In this document: positions 42,142 to 51,973 of the stretch, piece by piece
Position numbering within the stretch: position 1 is the stretch's first letter
Layout of the letters: the number at the start of each line of letters is the position of its first letter
NCBI RefSeq assembly: GCF_004000435.1
Contig: NZ_RBVZ01000001.1
Coordinates: 1,219,328-1,283,327 of the forward strand
Length of the DNA stretch: 64,000 nt
Reading direction: 5' to 3'
DNA from: Alexandriicola marinus
Lineage (GTDB): Bacteria > Pseudomonadota > Alphaproteobacteria > Rhodobacterales > Rhodobacteraceae
The notes under the pieces: generated by a model
Databases searched by the model: none
What the model was told of the DNA's origin: nothing
Seen by the model: only the letters and a program-made list of their open reading frames with translations
Made by a program: the position numbers and the translations under genes

Positions 42142-43251
42142 CTAACGACTAACCGCCGCGTCTATCGCCTGTTCCAGCCGTGTTCGTGCCTCATCGATCG
42201 ATTCATCGACCGGATCCTTCCAGATCGAGACGCTTGGGAACCGTGCAAGAATGTCGCGGGCGCGGTCCACCTCACCTTGCGCCACAAGGATCTCTCCAAC
42301 CGATGCGAGCGCTTGTGCGCGTTGCTGACCCAAGGAAATGCGGTCCGCCAGCGCCAATGCCAACCCGAACTCGCCGATGGCCGCCAAAGCCCCGGCCGTG
42401 CTGTCCTGCACATAGGACCGACGGAACGGTCCGCGCAGCGCGTCCGCATAGGCGATGGCCTCATCGGTCCGACCGGCAAGCACAAGCGCCGATGCAATCG
42501 CCTTGTGCGCATTCGTGACTTCGATACCGGGAGCCCCGGACGGCAGGACCTCGATCGCCAGTTCGATCTGGCCCCGTTCCGCCAGGGTCTGCGAAACCCG
42601 GGCCTTCGCCTCCAATCTCAGGGCGCTGTTGCCAATCGCATCCGACAGGGCAAGCGCGTCGTCCGTTCGTCCTGCTTCGGCATAGGCGACGGCGACGTCC
42701 CCATACCTCCGCCATTTGCTGGCCATCCGGTCAGCGGTGGAAAGCGCGTCGTCATGGGCGCCAAGATCAAGGAAGGCGGAGAACATCTGGTAGAGGGCAT
42801 CCTCGCGCGCATTCGATTCCGGATGACCCTCAACGAAGCCGTCCAGCATGTCGATTGTCGCGCGTTGGAGATCGGCAAACCCGTTCTGTTCCAGAAGATC
42901 CAGAAAACGACCAATCCGCGAAACCGTCCACAGATCGCTGTTTGTGCCAAAGCCGGTCGTGGTGCTGAACCCGTCGAACCCGATCTCGATCGCGGCCTCG
43001 AGCAGCTGCCGGGCATAGGCCTGTTCGCCCCGCTCCAACAGCGCCTCCGCCATCTCCTGCAATCGGACGCCGGGGCTGTCCTGTGCCAATGCGTCGGGAA
43101 TGACCTGACTGTTCATGCAGCCGGGATCGGGAGTGATCAGGCACATCTCTGGCGAGGTCGGCTGAGAGCCTGCCTCGCCCTGAGCCCAAAGCGGGTTCGA
43201 CAGGCCAAGCGCTGCCACAAGTGTCGCAATGATCCCGCGGTGATGTTTCAA
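42142..43251 (-). CDS. Secreted TPR-like repeat protein
   Basis: 369 residues from a TTG at 43251 with AGAGG just upstream; the next ATG-started frame upstream begins with a shadow-like Arg-rich run. Signal peptide at about 1-22 (TLVAALGLSNPLWAQ). The rest is helical repeats of about 34 residues with TPR-like spacing (ALLERGEQAYARQLLEAAIE, AYAEAGRTDDALALSDAIG, ALVLAGRTDEAIAYADALR). TPR domains bind other proteins; the partner is unknown. Two early cysteines (EMCLITPDPGCM) may form a disulfide. Confidence 0.75.
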   Translation of the reverse strand: MKHHRGIIATLVAALGLSNPLWAQGEAGSQPTSPEMCLITPDPGCMNSQVIPDALAQDSPGVRLQEMAEALLERGEQAYARQLLEAAIEIGFDGFSTTTGFGTNSDLWTVSRIGRFLDLLEQNGFADLQRATIDMLDGFVEGHPESNAREDALYQMFSAFLDLGAHDDALSTADRMASKWRRYGDVAVAYAEAGRTDDALALSDAIGNSALRLEAKARVSQTLAERGQIELAIEVLPSGAPGIEVTNAHKAIASALVLAGRTDEAIAYADALRGPFRRSYVQDSTAGALAAIGEFGLALALADRISLGQQRAQALASVGEILVAQGEVDRARDILARFPSVSIWKDPVDESIDEARTRLEQAIDAAVSR

Positions 43252-43511
43252 CGGACCCTCTTCAGAGCGCGACGGGATGAAACGAGTGTCCCGCCGTCGC
43301 CGGTTGCAGTGTCGCGGCACATGACGGGCACTTTCCTTGATTTGTCGCAAGTCATGCGGATGATCCCGCGGCCACTACGGCGCGGGGTCCGGATCGGGCC
43401 AAGGCCTCGGATCAGGCCCGCACGGGATCGCGGCTACCAAGGTCTGACGCCAGACCAGCGACCGGGCGCCATGTTTCATATCCGAGGGTCACACGGCCCC
43501 GGCGCCGGACG

Positions 43512-43862
43512 CTAACGATCCGTGCATTCGTCGAGGAGCAGGTTCTCCGTGGGGCTGGCATAGCTCAGGCCCGCGCTTGTCTGTGCGACGGTCACGTCGA
43601 AATTGGGAATCGCGACAGAGCCCGCACGACATTCGACCAGATCGAGCGTCAGACCGAAACGCGCCGGTGTGACGGCCCCGATCTCGCAGGCGGTCTCGCG
43701 AAAGATCACGGATGTCGGCGTGAGATCGAGATTGACCTCCTCGCCCAGACAGAGGTTTGTCTGGCCGTAAGAGCCGACATATTCGGCCACGTAGATTTCG
43801 CGCGGGGTCGGTGGCCCGGCACAGGCGGCCAGGGCAATAGCGAGGAAGAGTGGACGGATCAT
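43512..43862 (-). CDS. Small lipoprotein of unknown function
   Basis: 116 residues from the ATG at 43862, with GGGAG upstream. The N-terminus (FLAIALAACAGPPT) has a lipobox (LAAC), so the mature protein begins at the lipid-bearing cysteine 15. The 100-residue mature domain has four further cysteines (NLCLGE, TACEIG, VECRAG, DECTDR), enough for two disulfides. No family recognised. Divergent from the SGNH-type gene with 273 bases between; no clear operon partner. Confidence 0.75.
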   Translation of the reverse strand: MIRPLFLAIALAACAGPPTPREIYVAEYVGSYGQTNLCLGEEVNLDLTPTSVIFRETACEIGAVTPARFGLTLDLVECRAGSVAIPNFDVTVAQTSAGLSYASPTENLLLDECTDR

Positions 43863-44135
43863 GAAGGCTCCCATCGTGACTATCCCGAGATGTCGGGATC
43901 ACGTTAGCGTCAAACGAGGACGGATGGCCATCACCTTGATGCAGGACATATCGGCAAAGACGGATGAGGCAACGCCTGCAATCGCATCCCTTTGCCCGTT
44001 CTCAACTGTTGTCTCAGGGTTGACGGTGTCACCGCGAACGGTCTCGGGCCGGGTCTCATGCCGCCTCTCTTGTTGGCTCAAGACGATGGCTGTATCAGTC
44101 CTGACCGTCAGACCGTCTTTGGGGAGGCCCGTTTC

Positions 44136-45371
44136 GTGACTTGGATGACCCAGTTTCCGGACCGGTCGGATAACGGTGGGTCAAGGCCCGGCGAACACGG
44201 CTCAACATCCGCGAACGGCCTGACAATCCCCAGCAACATTCGGCGGCTCGAGGATGGTCGCACGCTGCACGTGGCGCTGACAGGCACGTCGAATTCGATC
44301 CTCGGGAATGGATTTTCCGCGGGGATCGGGACCCATCCGGACGTGGGTCTGTTTCTGAACAAATCCACGGGTGCCTCGGGGTCCGTCGCGATTCCGGCAC
44401 ATATGCCGAACCTGAACCTGACGAATTACCAGTATCTGTTGATCGATTACTGCGTGAACGAAGCCTTCCTCGTTTCGAATGGTCTCGAAACGATCGAGAA
44501 TGTCTTTCGGCACATGGCGGCGCTGATCGACTTTGCGGTCCGTCAGGGCTGCCTGCCCGTTCTCGTCAACCTTCCGACACGTCCCGCCGTTGGTCAGGAC
44601 ATGCCCGTCCCGGCTATGCTCGAGGCGGAATTCGTCTCGCGTGGCGTGCCGATGCTGGATGCGCAATCGCTGATCGAGACCCTTGCCCGACGTCTTGGCC
44701 GGCCCGTCGAGGACTTGTTCCTCGACGAGGCTCACCTGAAACGGCCTGTTGCGTTCGAGATCGGCCAATGCGCCGTCAGACTGCTTGAGCGATGCAGACG
44801 CGCGGGGGCGATCGACCGGGTGGGACGGCAGACGGATGCTGTCTACGGTCGTGTCGGGTTCATCCCGGCCGGGGCCCTGATCACGAAGGGTCTCTCCACG
44901 GTCGAGCGATCCAACAGGCTTTTGCGGCTGCAACTTCTACAGATCGGGGCCGGGCAGAGCATAACCGTTCCGGCGCCGCCTCCCGGTCGGCGGCATGTGC
45001 TGAGGGGGGTCGCCTACAATGCCACCCGGAGCATCGGGCGCCTGATCTCTGAAAAGGATGACCTTCTCCTTGATGTCGGCCGGTCCCATTACTTCGGAAT
45101 GGACCGCGATCTGCTGCTGATCAGCTTTCCATCGCCGTTTCCCGATCGTCCGATCAGCGATGAGGTCACATTCATTTGCGAAGGTGTAGATGAGGACGAC
45201 GCTGACAAGCATCCGATGGCGTTCGAAATCGCCGGTATCATGGTTCACGATCCGGACGTGCTCTACCCGCTGCACACAATCTCGGTTCACGAAGACTTCC
45301 GCCATTTGAACGACGCATTGGACGAGGACGATTTCGCGCGGCTCGAGACCGCATGGGACAAGGCCGGTTAA
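44136..45371 (+). CDS. Probable SGNH-fold hydrolase-like protein
   Basis: 411 residues from a GTG at 44136 (GGGGAGG ends 8 bases before it); an ATG at 44145 is possible. The first 200 residues show an SGNH-like order: VALTGTSNSILGNGF with a Ser at the nucleophile position, LLIDYCVNE at the block III level, and LFLDEAHLKRPVAFE as the block V Asp-x-x-His. The last 180 residues are a separate beta-rich domain of unknown type. No signal peptide is seen. Relatives act on esters of lipids or sugars, including O-acetyl groups of polysaccharides; I cannot give a substrate. Confidence 0.55.
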   Translation: MTWMTQFPDRSDNGGSRPGEHGSTSANGLTIPSNIRRLEDGRTLHVALTGTSNSILGNGFSAGIGTHPDVGLFLNKSTGASGSVAIPAHMPNLNLTNYQYLLIDYCVNEAFLVSNGLETIENVFRHMAALIDFAVRQGCLPVLVNLPTRPAVGQDMPVPAMLEAEFVSRGVPMLDAQSLIETLARRLGRPVEDLFLDEAHLKRPVAFEIGQCAVRLLERCRRAGAIDRVGRQTDAVYGRVGFIPAGALITKGLSTVERSNRLLRLQLLQIGAGQSITVPAPPPGRRHVLRGVAYNATRSIGRLISEKDDLLLDVGRSHYFGMDRDLLLISFPSPFPDRPISDEVTFICEGVDEDDADKHPMAFEIAGIMVHDPDVLYPLHTISVHEDFRHLNDALDEDDFARLETAWDKAG

Positions 45372-45541
45372 GCGAGGACCTGGAGGCCCAGGACTTGCTG
45401 TCGCTGTTGTCCGATGTCCCGTGACAATGCCGCAAACACTACGCGCGTCCGCGTTTGAGCTTCGACTGCGTGTTCCACATGCTCCCGCACGAGCGCACGG
45501 ACCAACTCCTGAAGAAATGGCGGGGGGCAAATCGGCTGCGG

Positions 45542-46303
45542 CTATCCGCTCTCCGCGATTTGAAGTTCCGCCACGAAGTCATAAGCATCCCCGCGATAAA
45601 GCGAGCGGGTGAACTCGGCGATCTTGCCGCTTGGCAGGTAGGACACGCGCGAGATTTGCAGGGCCGCGATGCCTTCGTCGACGTCGAGAAGCGCCGCGTC
45701 GGGTGCAAGCAGGTTCGTCGCGATGATATGCTGAACCGCGCGCACGGGCTTGTTGCCCGTCTTCTTGAGAAGTTCGTAAAGCGACTCCTCAACCTCAAGC
45801 GGATTAGGGAGCACGTCGGTCGGCAACGATGCCCGTTCGATCGCCACGGGTGTCCCATTGGCAAGGCGCAGCCGCTCCAGCCGTGCGACCGAATCCCGCG
45901 CGCTCAGGCCAAGCGTCATGATCTCTTCCGGTGACGGCAGGAAAATCCCACGCGACAGAAAGGTCGATGTCACCTTCATGCCCCGTCGGGCCATGTCCTC
46001 GGTAAAGGAGGTCAGTCGCGACAGCGATTGTTCGACCCGGGTGATCGGCGCTGCGACCGCCGTTCCTGACCCCTGCTTCTGCTCGATCAGGCCGATTTCA
46101 ACGAGCGGCGCGACGGCCTTGCGGATCGTCACACGGGACAATCCCGTCATCCGCGCCACTTCACGCTCTGGCGGAAGCGGTGTTCCCGGGGGCAATTGCT
46201 GGCTTTCAATCGCACTCTGCAGATGTCGCTTGAGCTGGATGTATCGGGGGCCACCCGCCTCGGACAGCCAAAGCTCCGGCGCGAATATCTCGTTGAAATT
46301 CAT
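45542..46303 (-). CDS. GntR/UTRA-family regulator of the muropeptide locus
   Basis: 253 residues. The N-terminal winged helix is LPPEREVARMTGLSRVTIRKA with the family wing GLIEQKQGSGTAV; the UTRA domain follows from about 95 (RLTSFTEDMARRGM to the end). UTRA regulators such as NagR/YvoA bind amino-sugar phosphates. It is downstream of the Dpp-type transporter genes and has its own upstream region with the direct-repeat site, so it probably represses itself as well as the locus. A second GntR/UTRA gene lies at the other end of the locus. Confidence 0.9.
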   Translation of the reverse strand: MNFNEIFAPELWLSEAGGPRYIQLKRHLQSAIESQQLPPGTPLPPEREVARMTGLSRVTIRKAVAPLVEIGLIEQKQGSGTAVAAPITRVEQSLSRLTSFTEDMARRGMKVTSTFLSRGIFLPSPEEIMTLGLSARDSVARLERLRLANGTPVAIERASLPTDVLPNPLEVEESLYELLKKTGNKPVRAVQHIIATNLLAPDAALLDVDEGIAALQISRVSYLPSGKIAEFTRSLYRGDAYDFVAELQIAESG

Positions 46304-46421
46304 CGAATGTGCCTCTCTGCCCCTGAGGATCTGCGATCAGTTTCCGGCTTGTGTCGCGCCACCCCGACACACAATACCATTTTGAACCGCCGAACCGGAG
46401 GTCGGTGGGTGCCCGAAATAA

Positions 46422-46438
46422 TGGTATCTATTTGGTAT
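46422..46438 (+). promoter_or_regulatory. Direct-repeat operator candidate upstream of the GntR gene
   Basis: TGGTAT-CTATT-TGGTAT, two half sites 11 bases apart. The same arrangement recurs in two other intergenic regions of the locus. A single ATACCAT lies at 46374-46380 nearer the start. Confidence 0.6.
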
Positions 46439-46485
46439 TTCGTCAATCTGCGCCCGGGCCTGGGCGAAACGGCCCGGCACAAATC

Positions 46486-47313
46486 TCAATCGGTGCTGTT
46501 GCGAAGACGCGGATCGAGCGTGTCGCGCAGGGCATCGCCCAACAGATTGAAACCGAACGACAGGAACAGGATCGCAAAGCCCGAGAAGACCGCGGGCCAC
46601 GGGTTGAGGAGCAGAAAATTGCGGCCTTCCGACAGCATCTGCCCCAAAGACGGCGTGGGCGGCTGCGCGCCCAGCCCCAGAAATGACAACGACGCCTCGA
46701 CAAGTATGGCGGCCGACAAGAGCAGGCTGGCCTGCACGAGGATAAGCGACGACAGGTTGGGCAGCAGATGGGTGAAGACGATACGGCTGTCCGACGCGCC
46801 AATCGCGCGCGCGCCCTGCACATATTCGCTTTCGCAGATCACCAGCGACGGGCCCCGCAGAAGGCGGGCGAAGATCGGCACGTAAACCACCCCGATCGCG
46901 ATCGAGGCGCTCAGGGCATTCGGCCCGAGCACCGCGATGATCCCGATGGCTAGAAGAATGATCGGGAACGCAAAGAGCACATCCATGATCCGCATCACGA
47001 TGCGGTCAAACCAGCCCCGATAGAAGGCCGCCAGCATCCCCAGAGAGCCGCCCACGATCAGCGCCAGCACCACGGCCACGCCGCAGGTCAGCAGTGAGGT
47101 GCGATAGCCAAAGAGGATCCGTGCAAAGACGTCACGACCCAGTTGATCGGTGCCAAGGGGATTTTCCAGCGACGGCCCCTGCATCCGGGACATGATCACC
47201 TGCTCGATCGGATCGCCCGCGACGATCGGCGCAAAGATCGCCAGCAGCAGCTGAAGGATCACGAAGATCAGCGCGAAGGACAGCAGCTTGTCCCGTCTCA
47301 AGGCGGCCATCAT
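46486..47313 (-). CDS. Peptide ABC importer permease, DppC-like
   Basis: 275 residues. Family marks: the LGTDQLGRDVFARILFGYR loop, six membrane helices, and the EAA region VQGARAIGASDSRIVFTHLLP. It ends with FGFNLLGDALRDTLDPRLR, typical of DppC/OppC. The start overlaps the DppB-like stop by 4 bases (ATGA). With the DppB-like permease, two ATPases and the binding protein it forms a complete oligopeptide importer. In this locus murein peptides are the probable substrate. Confidence 0.93.
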   Translation of the reverse strand: MMAALRRDKLLSFALIFVILQLLLAIFAPIVAGDPIEQVIMSRMQGPSLENPLGTDQLGRDVFARILFGYRTSLLTCGVAVVLALIVGGSLGMLAAFYRGWFDRIVMRIMDVLFAFPIILLAIGIIAVLGPNALSASIAIGVVYVPIFARLLRGPSLVICESEYVQGARAIGASDSRIVFTHLLPNLSSLILVQASLLLSAAILVEASLSFLGLGAQPPTPSLGQMLSEGRNFLLLNPWPAVFSGFAILFLSFGFNLLGDALRDTLDPRLRNSTD

Positions 47314-48275
47314 CGCTGTGACACCCGCGGATCAATGGCCGCATACAGGATGTCGACCAGGAAATTCACCAGAACGAAGGCGAAAGTCAGAACCAGTATC
47401 GCGCTTTGGACCAAAGGGTAGTTGCGCTCGGAAATCGCGCCCAGAACAAGCTGCCCGAGGCCGGGGATCGCAAAGACCTGTTCGATCACGATGGCGCCCC
47501 CCAGCAGGTAGCCGGTGGCCACGCCGACCGAGGTGATAAAGGGAATGAGCGCGTTCCTGAGCGCATGCACATAGACCACGCGCGTCCGGCCCGCGCCCTT
47601 GGATTTCGCGGTGCGGATGTAATCCTGCCCAAGGGCATCCAGCATGGCCGAGCGGACAAGACGCGACAGGTTCGCCAGCATCGGCAGCGACAGGGCAAAG
47701 ACCGGCAAGATCATGCGCTGCAGGTTGCCCAAGGGATCCTCGCCAAAAGGGACATAGCCCAGCATGGCAGAGCCGGGCATCAGTTTGGCCACCAGAAAAA
47801 TCGACACGATGCCCAGCCAGAACGAGGGAATAGTCAACCCGGCAATCGCACCCACGCGCACCAGAACCTCGGCGGTCTTGCCGCGCGCTTCGGCCATGAA
47901 GCAGCCGATCGGGATCGCCAGGCCCGCCCCCACCAGCACCGAAAGAAATGTCAGCTGAAGCGTCGGCCAGATATTGGCCGCAATCTCCTGCGCCACCGGG
48001 CGACCGGTCCAGATCGACGTGCCCAGATCGCCGCGAAATATCCCGCTGATCCAGTCGAAATATTGCACGACAATGGGCTGATCGAGGCCGAGACGGCTTT
48101 CCAGTTCGGCAATCCGCTCCGGCGTGATCTCGGTATTGGCGCCCAGCATGATCGCCACGGCGTCGCCGGGGATGAGGCGGATCATCAGAAAGACGATGAC
48201 CGATACGCCGAACAGCACGAGCACGAGGTCGAGAAGTCGCCCCGCGAGAAACCGCATCGGAAGTATCCGGTTCAT
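47310..48275 (-). CDS. Peptide ABC importer permease, DppB-like
   Basis: 321 residues from the ATG at 48275; an ATG at 48296 is possible. Family marks: VFLMIRLIPGDAVAIMLG near the start, TLQLTFLSVLVGAGLAIPIG, the EAA region IRTAKSKGAGRTRVVYVHAL, and GGAIVIEQVFAIPGLGQL near the end. It makes the channel together with the DppC-like protein. A hairpin lies between the binding-protein gene and this one and probably lowers its expression relative to the binding protein. Confidence 0.93.
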   Translation of the reverse strand: MNRILPMRFLAGRLLDLVLVLFGVSVIVFLMIRLIPGDAVAIMLGANTEITPERIAELESRLGLDQPIVVQYFDWISGIFRGDLGTSIWTGRPVAQEIAANIWPTLQLTFLSVLVGAGLAIPIGCFMAEARGKTAEVLVRVGAIAGLTIPSFWLGIVSIFLVAKLMPGSAMLGYVPFGEDPLGNLQRMILPVFALSLPMLANLSRLVRSAMLDALGQDYIRTAKSKGAGRTRVVYVHALRNALIPFITSVGVATGYLLGGAIVIEQVFAIPGLGQLVLGAISERNYPLVQSAILVLTFAFVLVNFLVDILYAAIDPRVSQR

Positions 48276-48300
48276 GCTCTGGACCTTGGCAGACAAAAGA

Positions 48301-48332
48301 CCGGCGCACCCGGCAAGAACCGGATGCGCCGG
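48301..48332 (-). terminator. Intercistronic hairpin after the peptide-binding-protein gene
   Basis: CCGGCGCA (48301-48308) pairs perfectly with TGCGCCGG (48325-48332). Inside the 16-base loop CCGG repeats can pair in part. It starts 12 bases after the binding-protein stop (minus strand) and 26 before the DppB start, without a T-run, so partial termination or mRNA protection is likely. Confidence 0.5.
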
Positions 48333-48343
48333 GCGTGGTGGGC

Positions 48344-49843
48344 TTACTCGCTCACTTCAACCGATTTCAGGCTGGAGAGGCGGCGATTGGGGTTGATCAC
48401 GAACCCCGACACGTTGTCATTGATGGCCGTCGACAGCGACCCGTAGGCCACGTGGACGATCGGCCCCTCGCAGGCCAGTTTCGTCTGCACGGCGTTATAG
48501 GCCGCCTGACGTGTTGCCATGTCCGTCGAGGTCCGGCCCTCGTCCAGCAGGCTGTTGACCTCGGCATCGTCATACATGAACACGTTGGTCGAGCCTCCGC
48601 CGTAGAAGGTCCGGTAGAAATACCCGTCGGGATCGGGGTTGCCGCCATTGGCCGAGGCGAACAGATCGAAATCAGAGTTGCGCCAGTCCTGCACAAAGGC
48701 CCCGATCTCCTTGTTGACCAGCTCGATCTCGAATCCGGCGGCTCTGGCCTGCTGTTGCACGACTTGCGCAATGTCCTTGGCATCCTGCCGCGGCAGCACG
48801 AGAAGCTCTGCCTGGATTGGGGTCTCGACGCCGGCCTCGGCCAGAAGAGCCGCGGCAGAAGCCGCATCACCGCTGTAGCAATCGAAGGTGGCCGGATCGA
48901 GCGCCCAGGCCTGAAGGGCCGGGCTCAGCGGGCCGGCAGCCACGCCATTGCCGAACAGGGCCGCGGCGATGATCTCGTCGCGGTTCACGGCCATGTTCAA
49001 CGCCCGGCGCACAACTGCATTGTCAAATGGCGGACGGCTCGTGTTGATACCGATCAGCGTGTAGGACAGATCCCGGGTTTCAAGCACCGTCACACCGGGG
49101 GAGGCCTGAAGCTGAAGCGCGGTTGCCGGATCGACGCCGGGCAGAAGGTCATACTGGCCAGAGGCAAGGCCCACCTGACGGGTGGCCGCTTCTGGCACGA
49201 TATGGAACTTCACCTCGTCCAGTTTGGGCAACTCGGCGTCCCGGTAGCCATCGAACGCGGTCAGGCTGATGTAGGAATTCGGCACCCATTCCGAGAACAT
49301 GAACGGCCCGGTGCCGACCGGGACCTGCTGCAGGGCCTCGGTATCCATTTCCGCTTCGGACGGAACGATTGCGATCCCGGCGAGCGAGGTCAGGATCGGC
49401 GCGAACGGCGCATCGAGCGTCAGGGCGATGGTCGTGTCATCGACGATGGTGATCTCGGTGATCGGGGAAATCCGGCTGGCAAGAGGCGAGCCCATTTCCT
49501 CGTTCAGAACACGGCGCATCGAGGCTGCAACGTCCTCTGCGGTCATCGCGGAGCCGTCGTGGAACGTGACGTTCTCGTGCAGACTGAAGGTATAGGTCAG
49601 ACCGTCTTCGGAAATTTCCCAAGACTTCGCGAGGCCCGGCTGCACCGAAAGATCCTCTGCGATGGTTGTCAGACCTTCATAGATCGTGTCACCGATCACC
49701 ACGACCGAGGAAAAGGCCGTCACCAGATGTGGATCAAGACCCGCGGGCGAAGAATCGACTGCCACGTCGAGCGTCGCGGCTTGCGCCGCGGAAAACAGGC
49801 AGGTGGATGCCAGTAACGCGGCACCAAGTGTCTTAATTCGCAT
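48344..49843 (-). CDS. Periplasmic peptide-binding protein, DppA/OppA-type
   Basis: 499 residues from the ATG at 49843, with GGAGGG upstream. Signal peptide 1-22 (LLASTCLFSAAQAA). SBP family 5 marks: LDPHLVTAFSSVVVIGDTIY, ENVTFHDGSAMTAEDVAASM, ALNMAVNRDEI and FDLFASANGGNPDPDGYF. The ligand is probably a murein peptide, a murein tripeptide or a muropeptide, as inferred from AnmK and MurQ in the locus. The start faces the ATPase genes across a 220-base divergent gap with operator-like repeats. Confidence 0.92.
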   Translation of the reverse strand: MRIKTLGAALLASTCLFSAAQAATLDVAVDSSPAGLDPHLVTAFSSVVVIGDTIYEGLTTIAEDLSVQPGLAKSWEISEDGLTYTFSLHENVTFHDGSAMTAEDVAASMRRVLNEEMGSPLASRISPITEITIVDDTTIALTLDAPFAPILTSLAGIAIVPSEAEMDTEALQQVPVGTGPFMFSEWVPNSYISLTAFDGYRDAELPKLDEVKFHIVPEAATRQVGLASGQYDLLPGVDPATALQLQASPGVTVLETRDLSYTLIGINTSRPPFDNAVVRRALNMAVNRDEIIAAALFGNGVAAGPLSPALQAWALDPATFDCYSGDAASAAALLAEAGVETPIQAELLVLPRQDAKDIAQVVQQQARAAGFEIELVNKEIGAFVQDWRNSDFDLFASANGGNPDPDGYFYRTFYGGGSTNVFMYDDAEVNSLLDEGRTSTDMATRQAAYNAVQTKLACEGPIVHVAYGSLSTAINDNVSGFVINPNRRLSSLKSVEVSE

Positions 49844-49930
49844 ATTCCCTCCTTTTCCGGCCCTGAACTGAAACGCGGGGCAGACTGCCCGCAAGGCGGC
49901 CGCGATGGATTTTCCCTGAAAAGCCTAGCA

Positions 49931-49987
49931 TGATACCAAAATAATCCAAGGTCATTCTCTTGTTGATTTGGTTTTACTTTGGTATTC
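49931..49987. promoter_or_regulatory. Operator candidates in the divergent gap of the peptide importer
   Basis: On the plus strand TGGTTT-TACTT-TGGTAT (49969-49985) repeats the arrangement at 46422. On the minus strand a related TGGATT-ATTT-TGGTAT reads from about 49949 to 49934, with spacing 10. Both transcription directions would be covered. Confidence 0.6.
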
Positions 49988-50063
49988 TAGATCAGCGGTG
50001 GGTCATAGGGCTCGCTGGTGATCACGACAGGCTGCTTTCATAGCGACCAGGAAGGACGACAGG

Positions 50064-51020
50064 GTGCAGAACGAGGCACTTCTGGGTTTGGAAAACCTGA
50101 GTATCCATGTCGGCAAAGTCCCGATCATCGAGGCTGTCTCCCTTGATATCAGAGCGGGTGAAATGGTGGGCCTCGTGGGCGAGTCCGGGTCCGGCAAATC
50201 CGTGACGGCGCTGTCGGTCATGCGCCTTCTGGCCGAGCCCCCGATGAAGATCGCAAGCGGCAGCATTCGGTTTGACGGCCACGAGCTGACATCGATGAAC
50301 GAGACGGACCTGCGCGCGCTTCGCGGCGAAGAGATCGCCATGATCTTTCAGGAGCCGATGACCTCTCTCAATCCGGTGTTCACCATCGGGCAGCAGATCC
50401 GCGAGATGATCCGGCTCCACCGCGATGTCAGCAAGCGGCAGGCGGATCAGCAGGCAGAGCAGTTGCTGGCCCGCGTCGGCATCCCGTCCCCCGCCACGAC
50501 GCTGCGCAGATATCCGCACCAATTGTCAGGCGGTCAGCGCCAGCGGGTGATGATCGCGATCGCACTTGCCTGCGAGCCCAAACTCCTGATCGCGGACGAA
50601 CCGACCACGGCGCTCGACGTGACCATTCAGGCGCAAATCCTCGATCTGATCGACCGTTTGAGACAAGAAACCGCCATGGCGGTCCTGCTGATCACCCATG
50701 ACCTTGGCGTGGTGTCGCAGCATTGCGACCGCGTGGCCGTCATGTATCTGGGCCGCATCGTGGAATACGCGGCGGCCGATGAGTTGTTCGCCAACCCGCG
50801 CCATCGCTATACCGAGGCGCTGATGCGGACGATCCCCTCGACCAACGCGCCGGGTGACCGGCTCCCCGCGATCGCGGGAACCGTGCCTCAGCCGGCAAAT
50901 CGGCCGTCGGGCTGCGCGTTTCATCCCCGCTGTGCTGCGGCGACGGCGCGATGCGCGCAGGACATCCCGCCGCTCGAGGGCGACACTCACAAGACCGCCT
51001 GCTGGAACCCCGTCACATGA
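50064..51020 (+). CDS. Peptide ABC importer ATPase, DppD-like
   Basis: 318 residues from a GTG at 50064. Walker [19 protein letters not shown]-loop [17 protein letters not shown], signature [15 protein letters not shown], Walker [21 protein letters not shown]. The C-terminal oligopeptide-transporter segment is [17 protein letters not shown] with the cysteines that bind an iron-sulfur cluster in DppD relatives. The stop overlaps the next start (ATGA). Transcribed away from the permease and binding-protein genes but part of the same importer. Confidence 0.93.
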   Translation: MQNEALLGLENLSIHVGKVPIIEAVSLDIRAGEMVGLVGESGSGKSVTALSVMRLLAEPPMKIASGSIRFDGHELTSMNETDLRALRGEEIAMIFQEPMTSLNPVFTIGQQIREMIRLHRDVSKRQADQQAEQLLARVGIPSPATTLRRYPHQLSGGQRQRVMIAIALACEPKLLIADEPTTALDVTIQAQILDLIDRLRQETAMAVLLITHDLGVVSQHCDRVAVMYLGRIVEYAAADELFANPRHRYTEALMRTIPSTNAPGDRLPAIAGTVPQPANRPSGCAFHPRCAAATARCAQDIPPLEGDTHKTACWNPVT

Positions 51021-51973
51021 GCCTGATCGACGTCAGACATCTGACAAAGACATTTCCCGGCCCGAACGGTACGCGCGTTCAGGCCGTCAGCGATGTGTCC
51101 TTTTCCATGGAAGAAGGCGAGGTCCTTGGCGTTGTGGGCGAGAGCGGTTGCGGCAAATCCACACTGGGCCATTCCATCGTGCGGCTGATCGAGCCGGATG
51201 CGGGCGAAGTCGCCTTCGGCGGCCTCGATCTAGCGAAGGCCCGGAAGGCCGAACTCAAGCACAGCCGGCGCGACATCCAGATCATCTTTCAGGACCCGTT
51301 CGGCTCCCTCAATCCGCGCCACAAGGTGGGCCATGTGATCGCGGAGCCGCTGATCGTTCACAGGATCGGCACCAGGCCCGAGCGCCTTGCGCGGGTGAAA
51401 GAGTTGCTTGATCTGGTCGGGCTGCCCGCCGAAGCCGTCGATCGCTACCCGCATGAATTCTCCGGCGGTCAACGACAACGCATCGCCATTGCGCGGGCCC
51501 TCGCACTCAATCCGAAACTGATCGTCGCCGATGAATCCGTCTCGGCGCTCGACGTCTCGATCCAGTCGCAGATCCTCAACCTGATCGCTGAGCTGCGCGA
51601 AAAGCTGGGATTGTCGATCATCTTCATCAGCCACGATCTGTCGGTGATCCGTCACGTCAGTGACAGGATCGCCGTGATGTATCTGGGGCGCCTCGTGGAA
51701 ATCGGGCCGGCCGCGCAGATCATGACCGATCCACGGCACCCCTACACGCAGGCGCTTTTGGCGGCGGTGCCCAAAATCGGCGGCGACCGCCATGCCGCAC
51801 GGCCCATCGTCACGGGAGAGCCGCCGGATCCGGCCAACCCGCCCCAAGGCTGCGCGTTTCACGGCCGCTGCCCGAAAGTCATGGAAATCTGCAGGAGAAC
51901 CCGGCCCGAACTGGGGGCAGGCAACGGCGCACCGGCCGGGTCGGAAACCGCATGTCATCTGTACACGACCTGA
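51017..51973 (+). CDS. Peptide ABC importer ATPase, DppF-like
   Basis: 318 residues from the ATG at 51017. Walker A GESGCGKSTLGHSIVRL, IIFQDPFGSLNPRHKVG, signature FSGGQRQRIAIARAL, Walker B LIVADESVSALDVSIQSQIL. The C-terminal cysteine segment is PQGCAFHGRCPKVMEIC. Second ATPase of the Dpp-type importer. It overlaps the beta-lactamase-fold gene by 22 bases, an unusually long overlap that still suggests coupling. Confidence 0.93.
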   Translation: MSLIDVRHLTKTFPGPNGTRVQAVSDVSFSMEEGEVLGVVGESGCGKSTLGHSIVRLIEPDAGEVAFGGLDLAKARKAELKHSRRDIQIIFQDPFGSLNPRHKVGHVIAEPLIVHRIGTRPERLARVKELLDLVGLPAEAVDRYPHEFSGGQRQRIAIARALALNPKLIVADESVSALDVSIQSQILNLIAELREKLGLSIIFISHDLSVIRHVSDRIAVMYLGRLVEIGPAAQIMTDPRHPYTQALLAAVPKIGGDRHAARPIVTGEPPDPANPPQGCAFHGRCPKVMEICRRTRPELGAGNGAPAGSETACHLYTT

